A stretch of DNA of 64,000 bases from Yponomeuta sedellus. Taxonomy: Eukaryota > Arthropoda > Insecta > Lepidoptera > Yponomeutidae. The stretch spans positions 4,698,091-4,762,090 of the forward strand of contig OW203736.1 in NCBI GenBank assembly GCA_934045075.1. The letters are read 5' to 3'. The position numbers and the translations under genes were made by a program. This document shows positions 1 through 10,642 of this stretch, one piece after another (position 1 is the stretch's first letter; each line of letters starts with the position of its first letter). Below the pieces are notes generated by a model that was given only the letters and a program-made list of their open reading frames with translations, did not search any database and was not told where the DNA came from.

Positions 1-86
1 ATTTTTTTATATTCAGAAATTCGGTGATTTTCATTCATAATTTTCTGTTTGCATTTCGTCTTATTCTAAAAGGTTGAAACCGCCAA

Positions 87-234
87 ATGACGTCACACAT
101 ACGCCTTTTTAAAAAAGGAAAAGTAAGTTCTCCGACATGACATTTGAATGCAATGAAAAATGACATCTGTCATATCATTTTTAATACTAGGCAACGGTAG
201 GTACCTCCTTATTCCACCCTATGTGTGACGTCAT
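87..234. mobile_element. Small inverted-repeat element (MITE-like) ended by TGACGTCA motifs
   Basis: The first 15 bases (ATGACGTCACACATA) are the exact reverse complement of the last 15, giving a 148-bp element with terminal inverted repeats. Each end carries the palindrome TGACGTCA, the classical cyclic-AMP response element core. No coding content. A clear target duplication was not seen, so the superfamily is unknown. Confidence 0.55.
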
Positions 235-530
235 CACACAGTTTTTGGTTTTTATTTATTTTCTCTGAAATTAAGAAATATTAAAAATTCTAAATATTTT
301 TTTCGTAGTCAAGATAGCAAAATTAAGAAACGGTATTTTTATTTTTTTTTGTAAAATATGAAATGTAAATGTAAAATATTGTTTGTAGAGGCATTCGTTT
401 CAGTTCACAATATGGCGTATCCATGTTCATTCATTCTGGGATAGGGGACTGAGCATCTAATATGCACGCTTTTCACTCGCCAATTAAAACTTGGAGAAAA
501 ATAGGGAGGAAAAATTCAAATACGTCGGCG
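235..530. other. AT-rich sequence without recognised features
   Basis: No convincing open frame, repeat or RNA gene seen. Composition is AT-rich with homopolymer runs. Confidence 0.5.
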
Positions 531-650
531 CTTGAAATCACCAATCCGCGGTGGGCACGCGTGGTAATTAAGCCCAAACTCTCTCTCTCTCTCTCTCTGA
601 GAGAAGGCCTATACCCTTTAGCGGAACGTGTATAGGCTCCATAAATAAAA
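531..650 (+). repeat. Fragment of an interspersed repeat with a CT run
   Basis: The order 'CGCGGTGGGCACGCG', 'TAATTAAGCCC', a CT dinucleotide run and 'GAGAGAAGGCC' recurs in part at 11190-11243, 13388-13515, 51650-51720 and 62369-62500. It resembles a SINE body widespread in Lepidoptera; the exact family was not determined. Confidence 0.4.
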
Positions 651-970
651 AAAAACGTGGTAATTCTTTTATCTGTCTTTATTTTATTTTTTTATTAGAG
701 TATGTTTTTTTTTCGCAATAATTATTTGGGACAACGAAAATTAAAATGCAGGTTAAGAAAATCCAGACATTTTCCAGTGACTTCATGGTATAAAAACATT
801 GCGATTTCTAATATTATTTGATTTTATTATGGTTTTTCCTAATGTACTTAGGTATGTCTTTCTGTTTATCCTCTCGTAGAACTTTATTGGAAATAATGTA
901 ACGTTGTGTATGTATAATAATAAATTGCTATATGTATTATATTGTTATGGTTTATGTAAGTATATTATTT
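651..970. other. AT-rich sequence without recognised features
   Basis: Nothing supportable seen on either strand. Confidence 0.5.
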
Positions 971-1168
971 TTAAGTATAAGTATGTACATTAATATTCAT
1001 ATTTGCACCAACTACCCGTCTCACTTTTCCTTCAGCAACTCTTCATCGTAGGTTACCTGGAAGAAATTGCTCTAAGCAATAAGGCCGCCAATTGTGCTGT
1101 ATCTTTGTAATAATTTTTTGTTTGTTTTTTTTCTGGTGTACAATAAAGAATATACTTATCTTTTCTTA
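971..1168 (+). mobile_element. 5'-truncated LINE 3' end (CR1/L2-like tail family)
   Basis: Contains the block 'GGAAGAAATTGC', 'AATAAGGCCGCCAATTG' and a terminal AATAAA polyadenylation signal followed by a TATCTT-type tail. Related blocks occur at 4978, 15530, 21127, 33360, 35774, 60145 and 62505. Only the 3' untranslated part is present. Confidence 0.6.
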
Positions 1169-1470
1169 TCGTATCTTTAATGCAAGTTCACCATTAATTT
1201 ACTATGAAGTAGCGTCGACTTTTGACGTCAAAACGCTACACGCGTCGTCACCCATACTACTTTCTGTCTTTTTGTCTTCGATTTATTGTGAAGTTTTCTT
1301 CTATTCCGAAGCATTTTCTTCGCCATCAAAAGAACAAATCGTCTCGTTTTATCCATTCTCCACAACCACTTATAAGCAACATTTATTATGCGCCAACTAA
1401 CAGTTTTATTACAAGAACCTCTCACTCTATCTGGCTTCATTACATATACCTATCTACACGTTATGGAGTA
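1169..1470. other. Unassigned sequence
   Basis: Short overlapping open frames exist on both strands but none has recognisable protein features. No repeat identified. Confidence 0.4.
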
Positions 1471-1560
1471 GAGCAGCGATTCCCAAAAGGTGGTTCGCGG
1501 CACTGCGGGGTTCCTTGGCACGGTCACAAGGGTTTCGCGGGCTGTCCGAGAAATAAATAA
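1471..1560 (+). mobile_element. hAT-like terminal fragment
   Basis: The stretch starting 'CAGCGATTCCCAAAAGG' followed by 'TTCGCGGCACTGCGG' resembles terminal sequence of non-autonomous hAT elements. Only one end is visible and no 8-bp duplication was found, so this is a weak assignment. Confidence 0.3.
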
Positions 1561-1639
1561 AACGTTCATTTATTTACTTATGTATTTATTACAGACACAA
1601 AACTGCAAGGCAACGATAATGATGCGAAATAATACACTA

Positions 1640-1784
1640 AGGGCCAGTTTTCGAATTGAGAATTTCGCGTGTATGTACGAAGTGAATAGTAGTTAGGTAC
1701 CTGTAGTGCTGTCTCTTCGAAAATCCCAGAAAGGAGTGTGACGGAACGATACTTAGTGAAATTTTCAATTCAGAAATCGGCCCT
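1640..1784. mobile_element. MITE with AGGGCC...GGCCCT inverted repeats
   Basis: The left end 'AGGGCCAGTTTTCGAATTG' and the right end 'CAATTCAGAAATCGGCCCT' are imperfect reverse complements over about 25 bases. A second copy of the right end lies at 16159-16190. Non-coding. Confidence 0.6.
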
Positions 1785-2034
1785 GTGATAATTATGTCTA
1801 GTTGACTCGCCAAAACATGTGTCGACAGTATGCGATGATTTTGGTGTTTAAATTTAAAAAACTTAATCATCATCACCATCATCATCAATCCTTTGTCTAT
1901 CCCCACTATTGGGTCGCGGGTCTCTTTCTTCTCTTACAAAACTTAGTCCCGGTTTCTAGTACACAAGCCGTTAATCTACTGTTAACAACTGTCAGTTGGC
2001 CAAAGTGAGTGAGGTTGTTTTAAAACTGGAACGA

Positions 2035-2325
2035 CTTCAACTCTGTGTTTGATTTATTTTATTTATAATATAAAGAGAAAACTTAAATAAATATAAAACT
2101 TAACATAAACAAAAAACTTGATAAAAAACAGAATAAGCAGGTCTTTACATGTCGGATTACCGTATTTACCGGTTAAATTGTAAAGAAGTAGTGCCAAAAA
2201 GTCAAGGGAATCTGAAAAATGGGTGACGTAGTTTAAAATTTTAAAAAAGATAGACTTAATTATAGAAATATCAAAAACAATAGTGCAAAGAGATTTGCAC
2301 CGTTTGAAAGCTGTTAACAGTAGAT
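2035..2325 (-). repeat. Interspersed repeat shared with 53440-53690
   Basis: The sequence from 'GGAACGACTTCAACT' through 'ACAGAATAAGCAGGT' to 'GATAGA' is related in order and wording to 53440-53690. Probably a LINE or SINE 3' region; class not determined. Confidence 0.35.
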
Positions 2326-2379
2326 TAACATATTGTTAATTGTCCAGGAACAAGGGGTTAATCAACTATAATTCTACAG

Positions 2380-2555
2380 TTAAACGTAGAACTTTCTAAG
2401 GTTAACACGAGCACTAGACATAATTAAAACTGTTTCTATACGGATTTATGCTCGTTTATTACATTTTTTCAAAAAAAAAATTCAAAAGAAAAACTGTATA
2501 AATGTAATAAACGAGCATAAATCCGTATAGAAACAGTTTTAATTAAACGTAGAAC
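2380..2555 (-). mobile_element. Foldback element, short copy (TTAACACGAGCAC family), with 13-bp duplication
   Basis: A perfect 13-base direct repeat TTAAACGTAGAAC at 2380-2392 and 2543-2555 brackets the insert. Inside, 'ACTGTTTCTATACGG' at the left and its reverse complement at the right form a long foldback around a short A-rich centre. The end 'TTTCTAAGGTTAACACGAGC' is shared with copies at 14924, 37283, 60169 and 63495. This copy lacks the central hairpin and GAAACGT motif. Confidence 0.7.
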
Positions 2556-2675
2556 GTTTTAAAAAATTGGGAACCTCAGGGATAGAAAATATCCATTTTG
2601 TCACAAAACACCTTGGTACGTGAATACAGAAAGCTGGCGCCACGTTCCTGAAACAGATGACTGAGGAAGGATTTG

Positions 2676-3784
2676 CAGTCATGACTACCTTTTTTTTTTT
2701 TTTTTTTTCACCCAGGAGAAACCCCAATTACGGGTACCACCGGCTCGGGGGAGCACAGTGGTTATGTCGGACTCCCCGCCCTGAAAAGGGCGGTATACCG
2801 ACTAAAACTCCTGGGGTGTTCCTCCGCACCGCAAAGGACGGGGCCACGGGGACGCTTACGCACACTTCCGCGACCCCGTCTGCGGGCGCCCTTTCGGGCA
2901 CTCCTTCGGCGGCGCCCCTGCCCCATCGCATCGGACCGAACGACGGGGCGAGGGAACGCCGCATCTCTTCGTTGGAGCGCATAGTGGCCAAGTGCGAACC
3001 CCTTGGCCACCACACGCCCCAACGCGCCGCCCCCTCCATCCCATTGTTGTGTGGTCCAATGGGATTAGAGGAGGGCGGCGCACCTCCTCGTTGGGGCGCA
3101 TGGGGGCCAATGTCAACTGTTGGCCCCCACACGCCCCACACGCGAGGCCCGTCACGTCACCCACCAGCACTTCTCTGAAAGCAGAGAAGGCGGTGAGCGA
3201 CCGCGCGGGCCCCCTCCGTGCCAGAAGGCACCCTCGGAACACGCAAGGGCGCCTTCCGGCCCGCCGTGATGGAGGCAGAGGGTCCCCCGACCCTCCGCGT
3301 CCCGGCGGCCACTCTGGTCCGACTGGTACGAGGCGCGCGCGCTTCCGCGCAGCGGCGCCCCCCCCAGTCGGTCCTTCATTCGGTTGGTCGCCTGGGTCCC
3401 GCTCCACAAAGTGAAACAGGGCCCACGCGACCCCTCCCGCCGTGATGGAGGCAGAGGGTCCCCCGACCCTCCGCCCACGGCCACTCTGGTCCGACTGGTA
3501 CGAGGCGCGCGCGCTTTCGCGCAGCGGCGCCCCCACCAGTCGGTCCTTCAATCGGTTGGTCGCCTGGGTCCCGCTCCACAAAGTGAAACAGGGCCCACGC
3601 GACCCCTCCCGCCAGATTATTCGCCGTTAGCCAGTAAGTTCCGTTAACAACCTACTGACTAACGCTCAGGGTGCACCGACCCCACCACTTGCCCCTCCAC
3701 CTGGTTCATAGAATCAGATGGAACGGAAAGCGGAGGGGTACACGTGAAGGTTATCTGGCATCGCACCCCCAGTCATGACTACCT
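2676..3784 (-). mobile_element. Complete GC-rich non-coding retroposon with poly(A) tail
   Basis: CAGTCATGACTACCT occurs at 2676-2690 and 3770-3784, a 15-base target-site duplication. Read on the minus strand, the insert begins 'GGGGGTGCGATGCC' and ends in about 18 adenines (the poly-T at 2691-2708), so it is full length or cleanly 5' truncated, inserted by target-primed reverse transcription. It is far richer in GC than its surroundings. The 5' half holds a 176-bp tandem duplication, and the 3' half a diverged duplication of about 115 bp with stem-forming sequence. Long open frames here arise from the scarcity of AT-rich stop codons and show no domain. It is probably a non-autonomous, internally deleted derivative of a GC-rich LINE (R1 or a relative), keeping 5' promoter repeats and the 3' untranslated region. 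Confidence 0.75.
3263..3610 (-). repeat. Two tandem 172-176 bp repeats inside the GC-rich retroposon
   Basis: Copy 1 is 3263-3438 and copy 2 is 3439-3610. Both run from 'GCCGTGATGGAGGCAGAGGG' to 'GGGCCCACGCGACCCCTCCC' and differ by a few substitutions and a short deletion. Tandem 5' repeats acting as promoter modules are known in several LINE clades. Confidence 0.85.
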
Positions 3785-3884
3785 CATCTAACGGTATCAA
3801 GTCTGATTACCATGCTGTAGATCGTGGGTTTGTTTCCTACTGAACCCACTAACCCACAAACATGTGAATACACCCAGGCTAGGC

Positions 3885-4145
3885 CATTTGTATGTTGTGT
3901 CGGCCTGGAGAATAGCACCAACCCAAATTCTTCCCGCGAGTGTCGTGAAAAACGACTAAGGCACACAAACCGGGGGGTGGGGAGCAGCGTCCCCTGCAGT
4001 ACAATTCCACTAAACTGCGATCCCCAACCCGCGTAGGGATTATGGCATAACCCCCCAATGATGGCACAACCTTGCGCTGTGGCGCTCATTAGGGGAGGGC
4101 TATGTCCAGCAGTGGACTAATATAGCCTGAAGAAGAGGAAGAGGC
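3885..4145 (+). mobile_element. SINE-like repeat with an RTE-LINE type 3' end
   Basis: The body includes 'GAATAGCACCAACCCAA' and 'CCCTGCAGTACAATTCCA'. The last 60 bases, 'GGCGCTCATTAGGGGAGGGC' through 'CCAGCAGTGGACTA' to a GAAGAA tail, match the 3' ends of RTE fragments at 25650 and 58450. Related bodies occur at 7321-7455, 14567-14830 (reverse) and 59195-59390 (reverse). The shared tail suggests dependence on an RTE-type LINE. Confidence 0.55.
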
Positions 4146-4159
4146 CATTTATACGAATG

Positions 4160-4250
4160 CATGGCGGCTCCCAGTGGGAATTGAACCCACGACCTTCCGC
4201 ATAGTAATCGGTTGTGATACCGCTAGAACAATAAGGCAGTCATATGTTCA
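4160..4250 (-). repeat. tRNA-like SINE head, reverse orientation
   Basis: 'AGTGGGAATTGAACCCACGA' is a reverse-strand B-box region. The remaining arms are degraded, so this is a SINE remnant rather than a tRNA gene. Confidence 0.45.
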
Positions 4251-4318
4251 AACATATGGCTACCTCGTGAAGAAGTTAGGTTATTAGACTTATGATGTGA
4301 AAATGGTCGACAAAAATG

Positions 4319-4583
4319 CAATTATCAACCCTCTGTATGTTCCCACTGCTGGAGCACGGGTCTCTTGCTACATCATAGACACGGGGACCAAGTTCGGGTT
4401 GGTGGAAGATTGTAAGACAGTGGCAAGCCTTACTGTCAGAACTTATCAAGCCGTTAATAAGGCCTCTGACATGGCTTAACGACTGCCAGTACAATGACAG
4501 CCGGCACCAACGGCTTAACGTGCCTTGCGAAGCATGGAAGCGCTCGGAAAAAATGCCACTAGCGTTAGTCATAGAAGATCACT
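4319..4583 (-). mobile_element. 5S-derived SINE copy, 5'-truncated
   Basis: Reverse-orientation copy containing the family body ('GGCCTCTGACATGGCTTAAC', 'CTTACTGTCAGAA') and ending at its 3' side with '...TATCAACCC'. The 5S-like promoter region is lost. Confidence 0.6.
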
Positions 4584-4627
4584 CAACCATACACTGAACG
4601 TGCCCTATGTTGTTTATTTAGTGATTG

Positions 4628-4815
4628 TTGGTGCCGGCTGCCGTCGATTGATGGCAGTCGTTATGCCAAGTCAGAGGCCTTAGGGTGGCTTGAAAACTTC
4701 TGACAGTAAGACCAGCCACTAGGCCAGCCTCTACCAATCCGCTCTTGGCCCCCGTGTTGGAGTATGGCCAATATCTTCTTCAGAGAAGAAACCCGTGCCC
4801 CTCGTTGTGGACGCG
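4628..4815 (+). mobile_element. 5S-derived SINE copy, internal/3' fragment
   Basis: Diverged forward copy with 'GGTGCCGGCTGCC', 'GTCAGAGGCCTTAGGG' and 'CTTCTGACAGTAAGACC'. It lies head-to-head with the copy at 4319-4583. Confidence 0.55.
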
Positions 4816-4977
4816 ATTTTACGCGAAATTTCATCACTAACCCATTATGATGGAATTTCTGTTCTGTGGGTCAGATTACTGGCAGCGGCTGGGTGAGGAT
4901 GGCTGAAGATAGCTGACGATGGAAGTAAGTGGATAAATTTAATAAAAAAATCTTTTAAGAACAATTAAAAATTAAAG

Positions 4978-5230
4978 ATAGATAGAGAACACTTTATTGT
5001 ACATAAAAATGGAAATTACACAGATATTTCTTAACATAAGAGTACAGACGGCGGCCTATACTATTTTTATTTTTAATCCCGTGCTAAGGACAATTTTTAA
5101 AAACCTATTAGAGCTAAAAATTCGACCCATGCCGGGATAAGAACCCGCGATCTCTGGTACAGATAGCCAGAGGAAGCGTGTTCAAATCCTGGGATGGGTG
5201 GAATTTTTAGCCTCTAAATAGGTTTTCAAA
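4978..5230 (-). mobile_element. LINE 3' end abutting a rearranged tRNA-Ile-like SINE
   Basis: 4978-5057 is a reverse LINE 3' end ('GAACACTTTATTGTAC', 'GGCGGCCTA'). It is cut at about 5058 by a foldback copy of the tRNA-Ile-like SINE whose left end is 'CTATTTTTATTTTTAAT' and right end 'CTCTAAATAGGTTTT'. Only fragments of the tRNA-like core remain. Confidence 0.55.
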
Positions 5231-5560
5231 AACAATTAAAAAGTCGAATAAAGTAAGGAAACTTGAGACTGCGACTCTTTGTTATGCTGAATAAAAGTGA
5301 TCCTTCTGTCTATACTCAAAATGTGAATCTATACACATAGTGGGTGTTTTTGTCTTTTTGTTTATCAATTTGTATTTGTCCCCGCGCTATCGGCCGGGTC
5401 GGCCGCGGCGACTTCTGAAGGTTGGGGAGAGATTTGTAGAGAGCTGACCAAACCCCATGGGTGGGTGTTGGTGTGATGGTAACACAGTTCAAAGTGGTAT
5501 TTTCGCCTTTGCACCAAGTTATTAAATTATTAATAAAGTAAAATAGAAGAAGAAGAGTAG
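5231..5560. other. Unassigned sequence between SINEs
   Basis: No domain, RNA gene or clear repeat recognised. Confidence 0.4.
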
Positions 5561-5924
5561 AAGCGCTCGTGGCCTAGGCGAACCGAGTAATTTGAAATCA
5601 ATCACTTGGTTAAGCAACAACAGGCGCGGTCTGGTACGGTATGGGAGAGCGTCCCGTGACTACCGCTAGTGGCATTTTTCCGAGCGCTTCCGAGCTTCGC
5701 AAGGCACGTTAAGCCTTTGGTGCCGGCTGCCATATAATGGCAGTCGTTAAGCCATGTCAGAGGCCTTATGGGCGGCTTGATAACTTCTGACAGTAAGGCC
5801 CGCCACTGTCTTACAATCCTCCACCAACCCGGACTTGGCCGCCGTGGTGGAGTATGGCCTAACCTTCCTGCGATGCAGGAAGAGACCCGTGCCCCAGCAG
5901 TGGGGACATACAAGGGTTGATAAC
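5561..5924 (+). mobile_element. 5S-derived SINE, full-length copy
   Basis: Starts 'AGAAGCGCTCGTGGCCTAGG' and ends '...AGGGTTGATAACGA'. Positions about 5598-5672 read 'AATCAATCACTTGG', 'TTAAGCAACAACAGGCGCGG', 'ATGGGAGAGCGTCCCGTGAC', 'TACCGC', which aligns with the internal promoter half of 5S rRNA (A box, intermediate element and C box). The body downstream ('GGCGGCTTGATAACTTCTGA') is shared by all copies. A direct repeat close to AAAGTAAAATA flanks the copy imperfectly. Confidence 0.7.
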
Positions 5925-6114
5925 GAAAGTAAAATAAGAGTACGCTATAAGTCGCCAACAAACTGCCACGTGGTTTGGCGAATGATTACTTTTTAGGATA
6001 CATGTTTACCTAAGAAAAAAAATCTTTACACAAAGTGTCTGATAAGAAAGCGTACTTAATGCTAGCTAGCATTTTGTTCAATTTAACCACTTCCATCAAT
6101 GTAATACTATGAGT

Positions 6115-6330
6115 TATGCAGCGTCCAGTGCACCTTTATTCACACTAGATGGGTAAAACGGGTGAAGGGTACTGCAGTGCCTGGGATATTGGTTTTAATG
6201 GGTGTCTTCGTGACCAGCACCTATATTATCTTGAAAACTTTGTCGACCTAGCCCACAGAAAAGGCTAGTCAACAGCGACGGAGGCAAGCAAGCCGCGATT
6301 TCGTAATTACCCTGTAAATTTGAATTGCGT
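6115..6330 (-). mobile_element. SINE family 2 fragment
   Basis: 'CAGCGTCCAGTGCACC', 'AGTGCCTGGGATA' and 'CTAGCCCACAGAAAAGGC' match the 3' half of the second tRNA-derived SINE family (fuller copy at 9876-10250). The tRNA-like head is absent. Confidence 0.5.
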
Positions 6331-6357
6331 TTGCACCTCGCCTTAAGTATTATTCTT

Positions 6358-6625
6358 AAACAGCAGTACTTTACACTATTTTTATTTTTAATGCACTAAC
6401 CCGTGCTAAGGACAAATTAAAAAAACCTATTAAAAATTTCACCCATGCCGGGTGTACGTAATACAGAGAATAGTGTAAAGAGGTTCGAAATTTCACTGAT
6501 GCCGGTGAGTCGCCCATTGGCTCAATTGGTAGAGCGCTGGCACGGATAGCCAGAGGTTGCGGGTTCGAATCCCGGCATGGGTGAAATTTTTAGCCTCTAA
6601 ATAGGTTTTTAAACAGCAATACTTT
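6358..6625 (+). mobile_element. tRNA-Ile-like foldback SINE with 15-bp duplication
   Basis: AAACAGCAGTACTTT at 6358-6372 and AAACAGCAATACTTT at 6611-6625 (one mismatch) flank the insert. The left end is the reverse complement of the family 3' tail ('AATGCACTAACCCGTGCTAA'). The direct tRNA-like core starts about 6510, with A box 'TGGCTCAATTGGTAGAGCGC', anticodon arm 'CTGGCACGGATAGCCAG' and B box 'GGTTCGAATCCCGG'. The right end is 'AATAGGTTTTTAA'. Confidence 0.8.
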
Positions 6626-7117
6626 TCTTACATCAATTAATATATATGAAATTAATATATACTAAACTAAAACAGGTCAAATCCCTAAATACTCAAATTA
6701 TTATGGATCTAGGCTAAGTAATTGTTTGGTACCTGCAATTTACAAAAGCCTCCCAGAGGAATTATGTAATAAGCACCTCAGAAAAGCACAATTTAAAAAT
6801 ACGCTTAAGCGTTTTCTGTTAAGTAGTCTGTAGACATAAAATATTATTATGGATAATTTTAGTTGTGTAGAAGACAATGTTAATTTAGTAAGATAAAAAG
6901 AACTGTTACCAAGAGCTTGCCGATAAACTGCATTAGCAGTTTGGCAAACTATTGATATTGTAATCATGCATTGTTTACAGTGAATAAATATATAAATAAA
7001 ATAAATAAATGAATCCCACGATACAGGTGGGATCCTGTGGGATCAACAGCTTTGTAAGGCTATGTAAATTTTTTGATGTTAATAATCCTCTTTTACTTTT
7101 AATTTACTTTGCTTTAC
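6626..7117. other. AT-rich unassigned sequence
   Basis: No repeat or RNA recognised; small open frames lack features. Confidence 0.4.
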
Positions 7118-7326
7118 ATTTATTGCTGTTTAAAAACCTATTAAGAGGCTAAAAATTTTACCCATGCCGGGATTGCTCAATTGGTAGAGCGCTGGTACGG
7201 ATAGCCAGAGGTTGCGGGTTCGAATCCCGGCATGGGTGAAATTTTTAGCCTCTAAATAGGTTTTTAAATTTGTTCCTTAGCACGGGTTAGTGCATTAAAA
7301 ATAAAAATGGTGTAATTTATTGCTGT
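7118..7326 (+). mobile_element. tRNA-Ile-like foldback SINE with 12-bp duplication
   Basis: ATTTATTGCTGT is duplicated exactly at 7118-7129 and 7315-7326. The left arm is a short inverted copy of the tail ('AAAAACCTATTAAGAGGC'). The direct tRNA-like core is intact from the D arm through the B box. The right end is 'GCATTAAAAATAAAAATGG'. Confidence 0.8.
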
Positions 7327-7455
7327 GTGGTGTCGACCTAGAGAATAGCACCAACCCAATGCTTCCCGCGGGTGTCGTAAAAGGCGACTAAGGGACACAA
7401 ACTGGGCGTTTGCAACAGCGCCCCCTGCAGTACAATTCCACCGAACGGCGATCCC
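7327..7455 (+). mobile_element. SINE body related to 3885-4145
   Basis: 'GAATAGCACCAACCCAA', 'GGTGTCGTAAAAGGCGACTA' and 'CCCTGCAGTACAATTCCACC' match that family, but the RTE-type tail is missing. The 5' end abuts the SINE at 7118-7326. Confidence 0.5.
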
Positions 7456-7561
7456 CAAGGTTTGCTGAAAGAAATATCTCACAGAGATAAGTTCGCCTTT
7501 GCACATGTTTTTTTCTTCTGTAATGTCCTGCCAAATGGTTGTGTGCGATAAAGTATAATTA

Positions 7562-7775
7562 ACTAGCTGTGCCCCGCGGTGTTACCCGCGGCTTATCAAT
7601 TTCCCATAGGAATAAGATATTTTCCCGCAGTAAAACGTAGCCTGTGTGTTGATTCAGAGCGTCAGCTAACTCCATACCAAATTTTATTAAAAACGCTCCA
7701 GCCGTTTAGTCGTAAAGAAGTAAGAAACATAGACAGCCACGAACTTTCGCCTCGATAATGTTAGTATGATCTCAT
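7562..7775 (-). mobile_element. Non-autonomous Helitron (reverse orientation)
   Basis: On the minus strand the 3' terminus reads '...CGCGGGTAACACCGCGGGG' then 'CACAGCTAG', followed by T. This is a CTAG end about 10 bases after a short GC hairpin, as in Helitrons. The opposite end lies near 'CGATAATGTTAGTATGAT'. A related copy is at 12711-13374. Confidence 0.55.
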
Positions 7776-9015
<1,240 letters not shown>

Positions 9016-9300
9016 ATATAATGTGATGTGAGTAATTAATTCGAAGGAGCAACTCTATAGAGATATCGCTTAGAGCACCTACATTCCCATATGGGTTACT
9101 ACTGCCGGTTCATCGCACCTTTTATTGAGCGACGTTTGTTACAGAGATAAACTTTTGTATTAGCTCTCTTATAATCCTTTATTTACAGCCGGCGTTCTCT
9201 AATATACATTGTGATTATACGATGTTCAGGCATTTTTGTATTGTGAATGTAAGGCGCGGTAATAACATTTTAAGTGTAAATAATGTTTATTACAGTAATC
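9016..9300. other. Unassigned spacer
   Basis: No feature recognised apart from possible Helitron-end sequence 'AATGTGATGTGAG' at the left edge. Confidence 0.35.
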
Positions 9301-9582
9301 AAGTTTTTAAAACCTATTTAGAGGCTAAAATATCCACCCATGCCGGGGCTCGAACCCGCAACTTCTGGGTAACCGTGCCAGCGCTAATACGTTATACAGA
9401 GAATATTGCAAAGAGGTTCGAAATTTCACTCATGTCGGTGAGTCGCCCATTAGCTCAGTTGGGAGAGCGCTGGCACGGTTAGCCAGAGGTCGCGGGTTCG
9501 AGTACCGGCATGGATGGAGTTTTTAGGCTCTTAATAGGTGTTTAAAATTGGCCTTAGCACGGGTTAGTGCATTAAAAATAAT
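9301..9582 (+). mobile_element. tRNA-Ile-like foldback SINE, diverged
   Basis: An inverted partial arm (9308-9390, with 'GGGGCTCGAACCCGC') is followed by a complete direct core: A box 'TTAGCTCAGTTGGGAGAGCG' and B box 'GGTTCGAGTACCGG' (diverged). The 3' tail is 'TTAGCACGGGTTAGTGCATT'. No convincing duplication found. Confidence 0.65.
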
Positions 9583-9875
9583 GTAAATAATGAAGTTTCC
9601 ACACTTCACAGTTATTCCAAACTACGGGAACCCGTTTAGTAAAAAATGTGAAATAAATACCATAACATAACCTCACTCTTGTATACCAGACGAGGAGGCA
9701 GAGACTAAGAACTAACATCCGAAATCGGCGTGCGCGCACGCAACGACTAATGAACGTCCATGAAGCGCAAATCATCTGTCAGGATTGTGGCAAAGAAATA
9801 AATTAAAAAAATCACATGTGAGACAGAGAGAGAGAGAAATAATTTATTCAACGGCACACTACTAAACAGATAACT

Positions 9876-10250
9876 TAATGAGATGATTTATACAGCGTCC
9901 AGTGGTATCTTCACTCACACTAGATGGGTGAGGGGACCACTCCGACGCTGTAGTGCCTGGGACATGGTTTTATAGGTGGTGTAGGCTTGCCCAGCACCTA
10001 TACCATCCTGACAGCTTCGTCGGCCTAGCCCACAGGAAAGACTAGTCAATACGTGCGGAGCCAACCAATCCGCGGGTTTCCTCACGATGTTTTCCTTCAC
10101 AGTTAGTGTGTGGTATTGCGACTACAAATTCGCAAATGTACGTAACTTAAAATTAAACAAAGTAATTGGTACATGCTCGCACTCGGGATCGAACCTGGGG
10201 CTCTCGTTTGCCAGTCTACGGTTCTACCCACTGAGCTACCACCGCTCCAG
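9876..10250 (-). mobile_element. tRNA-derived SINE family 2, nearly full length
   Basis: Reverse orientation with the tRNA-like head at the right. On the minus strand it reads A box 'GTAGCTCAGTGGGTAGAACC' and B box 'GGTTCGATCCCGAG'. The body includes 'GATGTTTTCCTTCACAG' and 'CAGCGTCCAGTGG'. Related copies or pieces are at 6115, 26713, 34685, 45940/47866, 51045, 52690 and 60690. Confidence 0.65.
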
Positions 10251-10640
10251 AAAGATAACAAAACAGTAATAAATTAACAAAACACAAATATACACAAAGT
10301 TTACAACACATTATAAACAAACAGAGGTAAAAAAGAAGCAAGTAAGAAAATGGAAAAAAAACAAACAATGGGCGAACAGACATTTAAAATTAAATAAAAG
10401 AAGGCATAAAAATATAGACATTTGGTTGACTGTATTTATAAACTTAGGCTTTAAGGCTTATAGTACAATACGCGGCAACTGATGTATTTGGTGTAAGATG
10501 CATTGAGAAAACATGGACAGAGTGGAGTTTTTTTCCTTATATAATAAGATTTCATCATTGCCATCAATAATTTTAATCCATCAAATCCATGCTACCTCAC
10601 TCTCTCTGTTTGTGAGAAGACCATCAACTCAAAACCATTT
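10251..10640. other. AT-rich unassigned sequence
   Basis: No recognisable feature. Confidence 0.4.
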
Positions 10641-10642
10641 AC

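Noticed and set aside
2856..3581. 241-codon minus-strand frame in the GC-rich region
   Set aside because: Low stop-codon density follows from GC content; several frames are open at once, the frame crosses the tandem repeat and shows no domain.
5598..5672. Functional 5S rRNA gene
   Set aside because: Only the promoter-bearing half is similar; the first half diverges and a foreign body follows.
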